64,000 nucleotides of DNA from Siphonodentalium dalli (lineage: Eukaryota; Mollusca; Scaphopoda; Gadilida; Siphonodentaliidae): positions 109,914,004 to 109,978,003 of the forward strand of contig CP136064.1 in assembly GCA_032622095.1 (NCBI GenBank), in the 5' to 3' direction. Position numbers and translations under genes: made by a program. This document shows positions 37,201 to 52,200 of this stretch, piece after piece. Under the pieces are notes generated by a model. It searched no databases. It saw only the letters and a list, made by a program, of their open reading frames with translations, and was not told where the DNA came from. Position 1 is the stretch's first letter. Each line of letters begins with the position of its first letter.

Positions 37201-40200
37201 GTGTGGATGCAAAGTGTTAATAATTTCTAAACCGATCAATCGATCTATACCAAAAACTATACAGGTGAGAGGTGTGTCATTGTGCACATGAAATTTGAAC
37301 ATGATCCGATAAAAGATACTCCAGTAATCGAATCGGATAGCAAGTGTCTACAGACAGACGGACGGACGAACGACGGATGGTTGATCCGGACGTCAGCATT
37401 ATGTGTACCATACATGGTATGGGTACACATAAAAATCCTTTTTTACTCTTTGACATATTTTGCATACTAGTATACCTGGACCGTTAATTAAAAACATCAA
37501 AATAAATCACTGGGTGTCCAGCGACATTTGATGTTAGGTGGTGAAGAGTAAATTGTCATTTTATTTTGATGTTTTGGAGCAACAAATTAGACTTTCGAGA
37601 AAGCTCTTTAAAGTTATTCGTCATTAATGGGCAACAAATATAAACACTCTTTATATAGTAATTAGTGATATCTTAACACAATCTGCAGTCATCACATTTC
37701 AGCACGGGCTGAATGCAAGTTATCATTAATCAGGAAAAAGTACCGTATTGTATGTCACCTCACACTTATGGTCTGGCTTCCCCATTCATAACCCAGACCC
37801 ACAAGTTAAGAGTCATGCTATTGTGGGTTGTCGCTCTACCATGGACCCACGGCAAGCATGTGAGATGATGTGTTTTTCATTTTTATCTATTTCAACCTTT
37901 TTTTCATATATGATTTCATATTCAATCGTTATTAGTTGAAAGATTACTAACTTGAATTTCAATAACCCTCATTTGGTCAAAGAAGGGACATGGTAACACG
38001 GTTTACTTTGGTTGGGGCGTCAAGCTTCAAAGTTTAAATTGCAACCCTCCATTCTGCAAACTGTCCTTCATCCCTTTTCTGGTTAGCAAACAGCATTTTT
38101 CAACTGACTTTCTTATTTTTCTCTTTGTTTTCTGTTTTGCCCATCCATTTTATGTTCGTTGTTGGGTGCATTCTTATTTTAGAGTAGACGCGATTACTTA
38201 TCTTGAACCCCATAAATAATTATCGTTCTTTACATTCTATTATTCGTAGAACTTTCTTTTAGTTTACCTTGATATAATTTAGAATTGGACCGATAAATTA
38301 TTTTTTAAATATGACGGTGGGGTGGGGGTTGGTTGGTCAAACTTCTCATATATGACGATCTGTCTTATCTAAGATTTTTTTGTTTTACTTGGCAATGAAC
38401 GTGATATATTTAAATATTGACGTGAAAATGTAGTTTTTGTTTGGGTATGGACAACTAGGAATCTCCAACTGCATCTGTAACCAAATCTGGAAACTTCTAT
38501 TTTGGCTGCAAACATACAACTGGTATACTTCAAGCTTTCCAATTGTTGTATATATGTCTCGCCGACCCTCTTCTATGGTGGTGATTTTTCCAAAATTATG
38601 ACACTTTTATTACAAATTTTCACAAATGTAAGAAGGATTTAAATTTTAACATCAGAAAATGTCAACTTATTGTTACTTTTACAATTGATGTGTCATTATC
38701 TCATTGATATTTCCAACCATTGAACATTTTTATAAAAGTTTCGCGCGAAACCAGCTCAATTCACTCGCCACGTCATTGTCTCACATTTTTCGCAAATTTG
38801 GAATTTAGTTTGATGTAATTCTTCACTGTTGATGTCGCTGGGAGATTAACATGTCGAATGTTATTCATCGACTGAAAGATACCCACACGCTGTTCCGCCC
38901 CTGGTTAAGTTGTCCTGATAATTTGCTATGATGCGGGTGGGGTCCTGCTGATTTGCTATGGTGCTGGCGGGGGACAACTGATGCTGTTAAATACAATATA
39001 TTGCTATTTTTCTAAAATTGTTATTTAGCTGTGTTTAGCTAATCTGCTTTGAGAAAAAGCTAGTGTGCATTTGCATGAAACATTCAAAAACATATATATT
39101 TTAAAATAGTTTAATAATGGCTGCCAGTGTGTTTGCAAAAGCGACAGGAATAGCCATCTATGTTATGACCAGTTTGTAATAACCAAAAGAGTCATTATTT
39201 AAGGGGCATGGCTCATTCGAATTTCAACATTTTGTCCCTGTAATTTTGGAAGCATGTGTAATATAGGTTGATAAATACACGATATATTGATATACCGGCT
39301 CCATATGCTAAAAAAATACTTGTCAATGTCACAGCTATTTTTAAACTGTTTTCAATTTTCGCACCGAAGTGAAACAAGTTGGTTACTTCTGCCACTTCAG
39401 GAATAGACTAACATGGAACGTTCTTTATTGTTTCGTGCTGTCCAGAACTTTCTGCATTCGATCAGTTGAATTAGTCTTTCTGTGGCTTAACTCTTTCGTT
39501 GCCGAGCTAATTTTACACCTAAATTGCCGGAGAATTTATGAGAAAACTGATTTTATTGTGGAAAAGTATGATACAATAATAGTCTTCTTCTTATGAAATA
39601 ATGTTTCAAATATCAAGGACATGTATGTAGGTGATTAGCCAAAGAATTGCAGGTGAATATTTTGCCGAAGAATATTCACGACAATTAAGGGGCATAACTC
39701 CTTGTCATCCAAGGGAAATAACTCCAAATAAGGATTTTTTTGCAATAATCCAATTGAAAAATGGCCCACAACCTGCTATATTCAATATTGGTTTTCTGAG
39801 ACAGTATTCCAACGATGATGATCTGATAAATCTTTCTACTGTCTTTCTCATTTAAAAACTTGTAAGAATAAATTAGGGTCTAGTTCTGGTATAGCTGGAC
39901 CATATGTGAGGAGCTACACAATGCAGGAGCCAATTTAGACTTTAGTTGCAACAGTTTACTACGAAAATAGCTAGGTTTTTTAATTGAGGAAAATGGCAAT
40001 TTTGACTGTCAAAAAACAAAACAAAAATTGTGATATATAATTAAATCTCTAACTACAAGCTTATCATCATTGTGCTATAAATAAAATAACAAAAATGACA
40101 CATATGCATGTGGTCTAAACTGTCACTGAGGCACGCTGGGTCCTGTGGGAGTTTATAATCACGCCGTTTATTTTAGTGAATTACGTTTTTACCTTGAAAA

Positions 40201-43200
40201 ATAGGTGATTCATTCAGCAAAAACGGCAATTTTGACTATTAAAAAAACTAATAAAACAATCTAAAGTACACATAATCTTTATTGTAATGTCAGGTTATCA
40301 TACTATCATGTTTAAATTAGTTAATGCATTGGTAAAATGCAGATCTTTCATATAAATAATTGTCTAAAAATATTTTTCTGAAATTGTCGGCCATTTTGGA
40401 TTTCCGACTGCGGATCTTACATTTTTTTTACAAACTTATTTCATTATTTTAATTTTCAAACGTCTTAAAAAGGATTAAAAATCAGATATATACTGCAGAA
40501 TTTAATTAGAAACAATTAAAACAATAATTTTATGAAACTTGAAAAACTTTTTTATTATTGTCATACAGTTGTGATCAAAATAATTACGGTTACAATTATG
40601 GCCGATAATATCGGCCCTGGCAATTTACCGACCGGATATTTGGGCCGATAATATCGGCCCCTGGCAATCAAAGAGTTAACAGGCCATTGAGCATTTTAGC
40701 GTATTTATCAATCTAGGTTGAACCCTGAAACTGGACCGCGATGTAATAAAATTTGAGCATAATTTGGATCTTCAAACCACCCATCCCTTACAATATACAT
40801 GTATATGTTTTTCAATGTTTTATAAACATAAAGTCTTTTATTCATTCGTTCATATTAGCCACAGGTTGTGAAAATGACAACTAAGAAAAATAATGGTACA
40901 TTTTCCATCACTTTGCTCTACCAACATCATAGTAATTCACCAGGACCCACCAGCATAAAAGCAGGACCCCTTAGCCAGGAGTGTTTATTCCTCTTCCCGA
41001 GGAGGTCATTATTTTACCGGTCATTATTTAGATAATGCACAGTTGAGCTAATAATGACTCGCAAAATAATTGCCACCTCGGCGAGCTGACACCTCGGCGT
41101 CTTCGGTGGACATTCGTCGGGATAATACTCAAGCAACAACAATAGGTAGACGCGCAAGTGGGTTTTAATCATTAATAGGTCATGAACCGTAAACACTCTT
41201 CATAGTTATTCTCATAGACATTGTCATTATTAGGCAATGAACCATGAATGCTCTTTAAAGTTATTCATTAAAGATACATAATCCAAATTAATGCTCCCAA
41301 ATTACTATATCTTTAGCTTCGGGGAAAAAATATTTGAATCGAGTCAAGAACACACCCATCAAAGCTCAGAGTGATCGGATATATAGTTTTGAATTTTTTT
41401 TATTTCCCGAGATAAGTAATTTTTGGCGGCCTGGCAAATAAGTCTTCCTAATAGATATAGAACAACAGCCACACAAGATTAAGTATAGAAAAGTAGACAA
41501 TTATATAGGCCACTTCGACCGAGTATTCGGCGCAGGAAACCTCAATATTATTGAATATTTTGACTCTGTTTCTAACAGCATCCACAATTAATGTGTATAT
41601 GTTATATCTATATAATGTTGATGGTATTTGTTCTATATACTTGTTCTTGAGTATTTAATATATTTGTTGAAATTTATCAGATGCGCATTTCTTCATGAAA
41701 ATTCAGGTACATAACTTAACTTAACCATTAAAGATCCTGTGCCAGTGCATATAAGAGAATGCACTGGCTTACAAGGTCAAGGTAAATATTGTTAGGCCAA
41801 TGCATTCTCTTATATATGTGAGTCTCCCATACATTGGCACAGGGTTTTTCGCAAAATTTCAGGAAGCTCCAGTCATGGAAGGGTTAAAATCAAATCTGAT
41901 AATACTAGTATCACCTAATACCAGGTGAAGTTCTACAGCACAATTTTTTTTTAACAAATGCATTCAAAACGACGCATTTTCCTTGACTTTTGAGCCATTA
42001 GAACTACCACGTCAACACCCAATATGAGCATGCACCTACTTAAGATCATGTCATATCTAAAGAAAGGACGTGTTTACTCCGCTGCCCAAGGTCTTAGCAT
42101 ACTGGCAGTTCTGGCCGGAGATAGCAGTATTGAGGCTTACTGAGTGACCACGATTTATTGCCTCTTGAGTAGCCAATGCAAAGGGTAACAGATATGCCTG
42201 ATACTATCTGTGTTAACCTCACAGCTGGTTGCCACGCTTATCAAAGACCCCTTTGATGGTCACAATTTGCGTTACACAAAAGCCATTAAAGCAAGCTAAA
42301 TGCAAAATCTAATTATATGCCAAAAGGGGAGGGGGCAATCACCCCATCGCCCCTGACAGTATCCGCCATTGGAAGCCAAGTAAATTAGCATAAATTTCAG
42401 GACACATTTTGATAATTTTCGTTTGTCAATTTTGGAATTCTCAGGGTGCCTTGCACTTCGCCTGACTGCAAAATCAGGGTGAAATGAGCCAGAATAGGCT
42501 GGTCCCTGTGCTACTAAGAACATTTAACAAAGCAAGATTCTTCATATCACTTGGGCATATTGTTGTGAATGTAATTGCATGATTTTCAATGTATGTGTCC
42601 AATATTATGTTATATTCTTATCTTTCATCAGTAAAAGAACAGTAATTGGAACTGTTGTATATAAATATTTTACATGTACGATACCATAGACATTCATAAC
42701 CTCTGAATAAATATTTAGCATTGCACACATTTGTTTTCACTAATTGAATTTTAAGACCTCTGGGTTCGAATAAGATTGGTATGATTTCCGTAATTAAGTA
42801 CAGTAATGCTCTAATTAATCGACTTCTTAACAACAGCAGAATTATGGGTAACTTTTCAGGATTTAGCGGGGAGAGCTTTCCGATGAATGGCAACAAGCCA
42901 TATTTCCGACAAAATCCTGAAAAGTTACCCATAATTCTGCTGTGGTTAAGAAGTCCATTACTTAGAGTATTACTGTATAACCATCCACAAATAATATTAT
43001 ACCTGCTTGAATCTTCAACTGCTTCACCAGGAAGACAGATATTCTCGAGATCTATCTCTTCAACTACATTATTTCTGGGTGCAGTTGTCTTTGGTAGCTC
43101 TATCTCTTCTACTGGAGTGCTATCGGGCACAGGTATTTTTGGAAGCTCAATCTCCGCAATCGCAATACTGCTTGTCACAGGATTCAGTGGCAGTTCTATC

Positions 43201-46200
43201 AGTTCAACTGATGTACTGTTGGTAATGGATGCCTTTGGTTCCACATCATCTTCGTCATCGTCATCTTCACCAATGACTATTACTTCACTCTCATCAAACT
43301 TTTTCATCGCTTTTGCTTTACTAGAAACAAACACATGTATAAGGTACATGGACAAAGTCAGAAGCGCTGCTCATATTTGTGTAGACTCATACGGTAAAAT
43401 TCTTTTAATTTGTCAGGGTGTATTATTTGTTGATTTCGTGGTTTGGCCCAACCACAGTGACACTTTAGCTCAACTTGGAAATGGGATCATACCATATATT
43501 ACAGTCCATAGAGCGATTGGGAACTCGGGACAGTTTATATGCATAAGTAATGAAAAGATCCATATAAAGATTGCTGATTATCGGATGTTGTCTGTAGGGA
43601 ATGCCAAAGGATTTAGTCATACAAAGAGTAAAATCCATGATGGCTGCCAGTGGCCATGTTTTTTGTAGAAAATTGTTTAAATTCGATAGCTCCCATCTAG
43701 AGGTGATATTGAACATGCCAATGAATTTTCTAAACAATTCTCCAATAAATGTGGGCTGCAGGGTGTGCCGATAGTCTCAAATTTGAATTCCAAGATGGCT
43801 ACTGGCGGCCATGTTTGTTAAAAAAAATTTGGACAAAAATGATGGCTCCCATGGTGATGATCGGATGAGGTCTGTAGGGTGCGCCAATGGATTTAGTCAT
43901 ACAAAGAATAAATTCCAAGATGCTTGCGGCCATGTTTTTCAACAAATTTCAGTCAAAATATGAGGCTCCCATCTAGAGGTCACCCTGAAGATCCATATGA
44001 AGTTTGGTGATCATTGGATGAGGGATATGGTCTGTAGGGTGTGCCAAAGGATTTAGTCATGCAAAGAGTAAAATCTAAGATGGCTGCCAGCAGCCATGTT
44101 TTTCATCAGAAATTGTTCAAACTCGATAACTCAATCTAGAGGTGATACTAAATATGCCTGTAAATTTTCAAAAACAATTAATGAGGGCTACAAGATGTGC
44201 CAATTGGTTCAAATTTGAAATCCAAAATGGCTGCTGGTGGCCATGTTTTTAACAAATTTCCGAAAAAAATTGATGGCTCCCATCTAGAGGTCACCACGAA
44301 GATCCATATGAAGTTTGGCGATGATCGGATGAGGGAGGTGACCCATAGGGTGTGCCAAAGGATTTAGTCATACAAAGAGTTAAATCCAAGAAGGCAGCCA
44401 AGTATTTTCAATGAAATTCTTAAAAATGTTATTGCTCCCATTTAGAGGTCCCCCTGAAGAGCCATATGAAGTTTGGTGATGATCAGACGAGGGATGTGGT
44501 CTGTAGGGTGTGCCAAAGGATTAATTCATGCAAAGTGGCCATGTTTTTCATCTAGAGGTGATCCTAAATATGCCTGTAAATTTTCAAAAAACAATTCTCG
44601 AATAAATGCAGGCTGCAGGGTGTGCCGATGGATTGAGGTTTAAAATCCAACATGGTTGCTGGCGGCTATGTTTTTCAAGAATTTGGGAAAAATTTAATGG
44701 CTCCCATCTAGATATCACCCTGAAGATCCATATGAAGTTTGGTGACAATCGGATGAGAGATGTAACCTGTAGGGCATGCTAACGGAAATTGTTGACAAAC
44801 GCCATGACGGATGACGGATGCCAACCCATGGCAATAGCTCAAACTTTACAAAGTAAAGTTGAGCTAAAACAATGTTAATTTGAGACTACATATATATAGA
44901 GAAATTCCAGATGTCCGAGTGGTGAAGTAAAGTTAGTGGGATGCGACCTTTAACCTCGTTGTTATATAGGTATTTTTATGATCCATCCTTCTAAACATTC
45001 CCAGATCACAATTTTTTTCTTTCTTTCTTTTTTTGCATCTCATGTAAGTATTTAAAATCTATTACATGCATATCCCTTTTAAAGTCTATGTTCTGTAGAT
45101 ACAATGGACAGCCACCCATGGATGCCCACCCCTTCATAAGAGAAAGTGTTCATGCTGTTGAATTCCAATGTGGTACCGATATATAGATTCCTATACAGCT
45201 ATGCTCTAATTAATCGACCCCTTTAACGAGGTTATGGGCCGGTAATGACTGCGGTCATACCGCCACTACACCGCGGTCAAACGGTAGTGCCGCGTCCATT
45301 CGCAGTGACCCGCGGTATCTGACCGCGATCGTGTTGGAAGTCCGCCGCGGTAATCTAGTCCGTTACCGGCATACACCGCAGTAGTATTTTCTGTGACCGC
45401 CTTCCACCTCGTTCATTTCCCGTGTCAAACGCGATCGAAAAATCAGCTGATAAGAATATCTTTTCACTGTTGTTTTTGAAGACACAAGGCTGTGTAAGAT
45501 ATAACAGCGATTTTTCCTATAATTTGTGTTAATATATGAAGAAACTGAAGCTTACATTCATTACTCGCGTGAAACTAAATCTATTTTAGAGTACTAACGT
45601 CAAGTTCAATCATTATGGTTGATGTCCCCTCCTCGTGATTCCTTTGAAGTTGCCGCTTACTGGCATACGCCATGTGCAAATAGGTGATAATGTGCTGGGA
45701 TCTATATTCAGACATACTTCCAAGTCTACTCGTACATAACCCAACTGGAGTATTCGGATTGCGAGTTTTTAGCGGAATTTTGCAGAATAAACGCGACCAC
45801 AGGTAAGCCAATGAGACAGAGAATCTGCAAATTCAATTCCAAATATGACGACACAACCTACTCCAAGGCGATAATAAAATCCGATATAAAGAACTAAACA
45901 ACACCTCACAGTGTCTTTATTTTATTCTGTGCCCAGATGTTTAAGAAAATATTTATCAGAAAATATTTATTAGTATTTGACACATATAAGCACAATAGTA
46001 GGTCACGATGTACTGTAAACAGTACCTTGACCTGACTCACGTTCAATGACTGCGGCATAATCCCTTTGATGTATCTATTGTTGCGACATAGTTAACTGCA
46101 CGTGTTTACAACTTAGTTAAATCATGATTAGGTGCACATAACACTGTGCAGTTTTCCATCGCCAGCTCATCCAGTCAAGAAGTTATTGGTCATGAAATTC

Positions 46201-49200
46201 TTTACCGCGTAAGACAACCGCGGTCGTGAAGTGCGCTGCCGCATGTCACCGCAGTCGCTACCACAGGCCAACGCGGTCATGAGGTGCGCTACCGCGGTAC
46301 CCAAAACTCAACCGCGACCTCGCGGTAACCCGCGGTTTCAGTACCGCAGCTAACTGTATGACCACAGTATTCCACGATGGTCGTACCGCATGTCAACCTC
46401 ATTAAGGAGGGTCATTTAATTAGAGCATAGCTGTATACAATCACAGTTTTGATAATTATAAAGTTAGGTTCTGCAAACTTGTATATAAACACCTAAAAAA
46501 AAGTTAGTTCCCCACTCATATAATACCATGTATCTATTATGTTATTCACCCGAACGTTTAATTTTTTTTTGATGAATTGAGAACATGGAAATACATAATA
46601 TTCTGGGAGTTAAGTATCCCGATGTTTTTCTAATATTCTTCTGAATGTTTGCCATTTTCGAAAATCACTTTCAACAGAATTGCGTGTTGATGGGTTAACA
46701 TGGTGATCAGTGTTTGCTAAATGTCACTGGCCTAATTACTGCTTGGGGTTTTCTTGAACTGAATCAGGGGTCACTCTGTGGGAACTTAGGAGCACAATTT
46801 TGAACCACTCCATATCTGGTCAACTGCATTCACTCGAAAGGATCCCTGCCCCGTATGGCGGACCATGCAAGGGGTTATAGACATAATATTTGTTGGATGC
46901 AAGCACCTCTGCAACGAATATGTCACCCGTATAATGTTTTTGTTCACCGAATACGAATTAAGAAAAATCATTTTCAAGAAATTGGCTATGTGAAGATTGT
47001 CCCATTTTGAAGTGTTCCTTCGCATAGCCAGTTTCTTGAAATTTGGCGAGGTTTCTTGTTGCATTCGATGAAACGCACATTCTTCAAGGGACCTGCACAT
47101 TAAGGGGTTGTTTGTCTTCAATAAATCTATGGTGATAACACCTGCTTGGTCCGTCATATGGGGCAGGGATCCCTTCAAATACATGCAGTGAACCAGATAT
47201 AACAAGAGGTGTGCACTTGGGTGCTAGCATACCCCCACCGTGGCAAATTCAACCCGCATTATCCGTAAACCCTAACTTGATAGCATCCACACAAAAAAAA
47301 TCCCAAAATTTTCTAAGTCAAAATAAGTCGATAATGAAGTGTAATGTTATGAGCCGCATCATGTAGAGAGGGTGTTGTGAGAAGCATGTATACCAAAAAT
47401 TATTGAAATCGGTTCATATTTGTTAAAGTTATTAAGTCGGACAGAATTTTCTAAGTCAAAATAAGTCGAAAAGTAAGGCGTAACTTAAAAGAAGAAAGTC
47501 GGACCGCACCGCAATTAGCATCATGCGGAGAGGCGGTCCTAAGGAGATTGCATACAAAAAATTGAAAATCGGTTCATAGTTGTTCGAGTTATGAGGTCGG
47601 ACGGACGGACACACGGAGAGAGAAAGTGCAACGGACGGACGGACAGACGGATGGACAGACGCAGTCAATCCAGTATACCCCCCATTTTCTTCGAAAGTGG
47701 GGGTATAATAATAATAATATATAGCATTTATACAGCGCTTCATCCTTGGTGTAGCTCGAAGCTAGGTTGTTCAAAATTAAAGCCCTAAGTTCTAACAGTG
47801 ACAACTGGTCAAGTTAAAAAAAGTCTCATGCAGTAATTAGACCGGTGACAGCAAACGCTGATCACCCAGTTAACCCATCAATATTTTTGTTGAGCATCAA
47901 AGCTGAAAGTGTGATTTTTTTTAAATGGAAAAATTTTCACATCACACAAGGATCTTTCACTAAGATATTACTATGAGAAGCTTGAACAGCATAGATAGGG
48001 TGGGGGAGGGTAAATAAATATCCCATCTCGGACCCTATTTGAACGAAAGTAAATCCCAATCTCAATGAGATCCATTGATCCAGTATTTGGATTAGGCCTG
48101 ATGACCACATTTTAACAAATCTGAATCCTATTCACCTGGGGACTATCCACACCAAATATGACCCCATTTGGTCTTGCGGTTCAGGAGAAGAAGAAGATTG
48201 CTGATGGAAGACGAGTGATGACTATAGATCAATCAGACTAATATTTATTATACTCACAGCAGATCTAATGATGATGATGATGATGAATGTGGAAACTTTC
48301 GTCTGGATGACCTTGACTGTTTGGAGTAAGGTGAAATTGACCTCCTGGAAGAACGAAGTGGTGAAGACCTCAGCAAATGTATTTTCTTCTCCCTTCTGTC
48401 TGATGACCTTGAACGTGATCTTTTGGACCTTCTAGGGTGTGACCTTGACCGTCTATGACGGTCGATTCGATGGCTTCCTACTTGTGGGCTGACTCCTCGG
48501 GAGTATCTCTTGGAATCTCTCTTTGGAGAATGGGATGTAGACCTTAAAACAAAATCAAATTAGCTGTTTCGAAGTTAAATCTTTTATGCATGGGACTTCA
48601 GGCATACAATCTTCATTTCCCAATGCATAAATTCGTAAAGGTAACAAGAGGCCAATCATGATTGGCAGATGTTTACCCCACAACCCCATAACCTCAAACA
48701 TACAGACAACCACTCTTGAAAACAGTTATTCACAACTGAATATACGTGTACATGAGCACAAGATGTGAAGACTGGCAGGAGTTATCTGCCAAAATGGAGA
48801 GTAATAGCTTCCAGACTGAATAACAAGCCTTGAAAATTGCATAAACTCTTGCTTGTTCATTTGCACAACCATTTTCAGTTCTTTCAAAAATCAGGCAATT
48901 CGCTCCCAATATCCCTTATTTTTATTCATGTGGATAGTCAAACTGTCTAAATGTACTTCAGGTAGAAATCAATGGTCATCCAATGCTGTTAAAGCCAACT
49001 TCAGTTTCAATTATGACATAAAACTATACATCGCAAAATTACGGCACCGGTGAAATGATAAATGTCTGCAAGTCTAAGTGCGGCTATGTCTTAATGCGGA
49101 CACTTCCAACATCAATCAAGTTACTGAATAATGAATGGATACCAACAAGAGATTGCACCGGTGGTGCTGGCATACCCCAACAGTGGCAAATTCGAACCAA

Positions 49201-52200
49201 CAAAGTATGGGTGAGATATAGGTTAGGAAGGGAAAAAAGCCCCAACATTTTCAGATAAACAAAGATAAATAACTGTAGAAGGGAAAACATGAACAAATCG
49301 TTTGAACACTAAATTTAATTGCCATCATAATAGTGAATATCCATACCATATTCCATTGATATCCCTCAACCGGTGGTGGAGATATGGACAAAAAACCAAC
49401 AATTCCAAATCTACAAAGATGAATAACTCTAGAATGGAAAACTGGAAAAAAAAAATGATTGAACACTCAATTGATTGCCTGATAGTAGTGAACATCCATA
49501 CCAAATTTCATTGAGATTCGTCAACCTGTGGTGGAGATATCTGCTGAGATATCTGCTTGGACGGACAAAAAACAAACATTTCCAGATAAACTAAGATGAA
49601 TAACACAGGAAATCTTGAAATAACAAATTCAACACTCTGTTGAATTCCCTCATAGCAGTCAACATCCATACCAAATTTCATTGAGATTTGTCAACCTGTG
49701 GTGGAGATATCTGCTTAGACAGACAAACAAGACAGTCAATGACTGGGTCGCTCACCAGACTATAAAGACTGAGAAGATTGGCACGATGAAGACTATGTCA
49801 GTACTTGTCAAATTTACTTCAAAATAAGTAGTTAGAACTATACACTCAGCTTAGAATTAAAGTGTTCACAGTGACATACATACACATTCTTAATTCAATT
49901 AATTTGAAGGCAGAGTATTAAATCTGCAAGGACTGCTCCTTCTTGAATAACCAAATCAATTTGAGCAAACCTGATATGAGATTCAGATGTTGACATTTAA
50001 TATGTGCACCATATGTGTACATGTGTTGGAAGACACACAATTGTATTACACTAACATTCATCAGAAGATTTATTTAAATCTGAAATTGAATGTTATCAGG
50101 AACTAAATTCTACAGGTAGCTCATACTCAAATTTAAATGTTAAAATAGTAGGATAAAACATACAAAGGGTATGATAAAAATACCAGTCAGGTAAGCTTAA
50201 AGGTACTCAATCCGATAAAACTCCTCTCAATTACTATTTCAATGGCTTCGGGGTTCAAAAATATTTGATTCGAGTCGAGGAAATCACCCATCAAAGCTCA
50301 GATTTGTTAGATATCGATTTTAGAAATCTATTAATTTTCATTATCGGGAATTCTTTCTGGCCCAGAAGACAGTCAAAATTTCGTTATTATTACCACTTGA
50401 TTATAGAGGTATCCATCCTTGTCTGTTTGAATAGAGTTTTGGCGTAAAATCTCGAGCAGGTTACCAAATTGACGGCAGTTAATAGTACTCATCTCGAGCA
50501 ATTAACAAATTTCAAAAATCAATATCTAATAACTCTGAGCTTTGTTTGATGGGTTCCTCGACTCGAATCAAATATTTTTTACCCCCAAAGCCAAAGAAAT
50601 AGTAATATAGGACCCTCTGATCGGATTGTTGTTGTTGGAATCTGTTGAGATGGGGACCCTCTTTACGGATTGAGTACCTTTAATGAAATTGTTCAAGTTT
50701 GTCCTCATCAGAAGCCAATCCCACCCCATGATATTGTGTTATAAAATAATAAATATTGGGTAAAATATTACAACTGGGAGCCCCTTCTCTTTATTTATAT
50801 TGGTCTATAATTTTATATTCAATTTGGTATTTACAATTGGTTATGGAAAAAAAATTAAATGTCATTGAAAAAATATGCAACCAACTCGCCATCCCCCTCC
50901 CCTCCTCTGTCGGCACATCCCTGCGAGAATAGGACATGTGTGATGATTTACTTGGATGCCTGACTACTAACTCAGACAGGCAATTCAACACACACCCCCA
51001 TGTTCTATTTGAGTAAATACATTTGTGCCCCACTATGAGTACACATAGACATATAAATCAAGACTATATATACTGGTACGTGGGTTAATACTACACATGT
51101 AACCTCAGTCAAACAAGTATTTCATATAGCAGTAAACAGTGGATTAAACTTGATTCATGCCACCAGTAGAGCCGATGGGGTCATTGTCACAAGGCTACAG
51201 TCACATTCGTAGCCAGCTTTTTAAATCGATCACAAATGTAGCCAGCTTTTCACCGGCCATCACATTCGTAGCCAGCTTAAAATTCTAATTCCATCCTCTA
51301 TATGGCGCGAAATATGACGTCATCGCATTTGCGACTAAAATGTTGACATCATGCTCCAAAATGACTTCATTTATCAACTTAAAATATTGGAATATAATTC
51401 GAGCATTCTAACGACATTGATTGGAAACCTCAGGTTATTAAATGAATTAATATCAAATTAATATTCAATTTGTTTTTCATCCATCAACTCAGAAAATGAG
51501 ATTAACCTAATCTTGCTCCTTACGGCTTACACGAAAAGCTGGCTACAAATGTGATCGCCATAGAAAAGCTGGCTACATTTGTGATCGATTTAAAAAGCTG
51601 GCTATGAATGTGATCGATGCCTTGTGACAATGACCCCATCAGCACCAGTAGACCAGTCATTGTTTCTGCTGGATCTGCCAGATCAACTGTCAACATCACT
51701 GTTAGTTAGTTTATAAACTTCAAGACAGCTGTGCTACCACTTTGTTGTGCTACTATTGACACCTGGGCATGTCAAATATAATTTAGCCATTATGAGCTGT
51801 ATTCAAAAGGCATTTAATGATACAATGATTGTACAGTGTGGGTGGGATTCATGGGAGGGCAGGGGTGTGCAGGGGCAATGGGTGGGTTTTGGGGAGGGGT
51901 AGCAGTGTGTCTTTAAATGAAAGTGTCAATGACACTGTAGCTCAACTTAGGTAGGGGAATAATTTAATGGTTGACAGTAAATGGAGGAATTAGGAAAGGT
52001 GCTAATTGTTTTTTCGGCCGAATGACCCTAAAATGACTCGTTCCCAACTTCATCTCAATGTCAACATCCATGATAATTTTTATGAAGATCAGACAAACAG
52101 TACGGCCTGTAGACCGCGTCAACGGATTCAATTTTGAAATCCAAGATGGCCACCAGCGGCCATGTTTTTTGGCTGAATGACCCCCAAAATGACTTGTTCC

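Noticed and set aside
42781-43668. Long plus-strand ORF (295 codons)
   Set aside because: It is the antisense of the SFSWAP exon plus adjacent MITE; Ser/Leu/Phe composition mirrors the acidic exon.
46786-47205. 139-codon minus-strand ORF
   Set aside because: Covers a foldback MITE end to end and has no recognisable domain.
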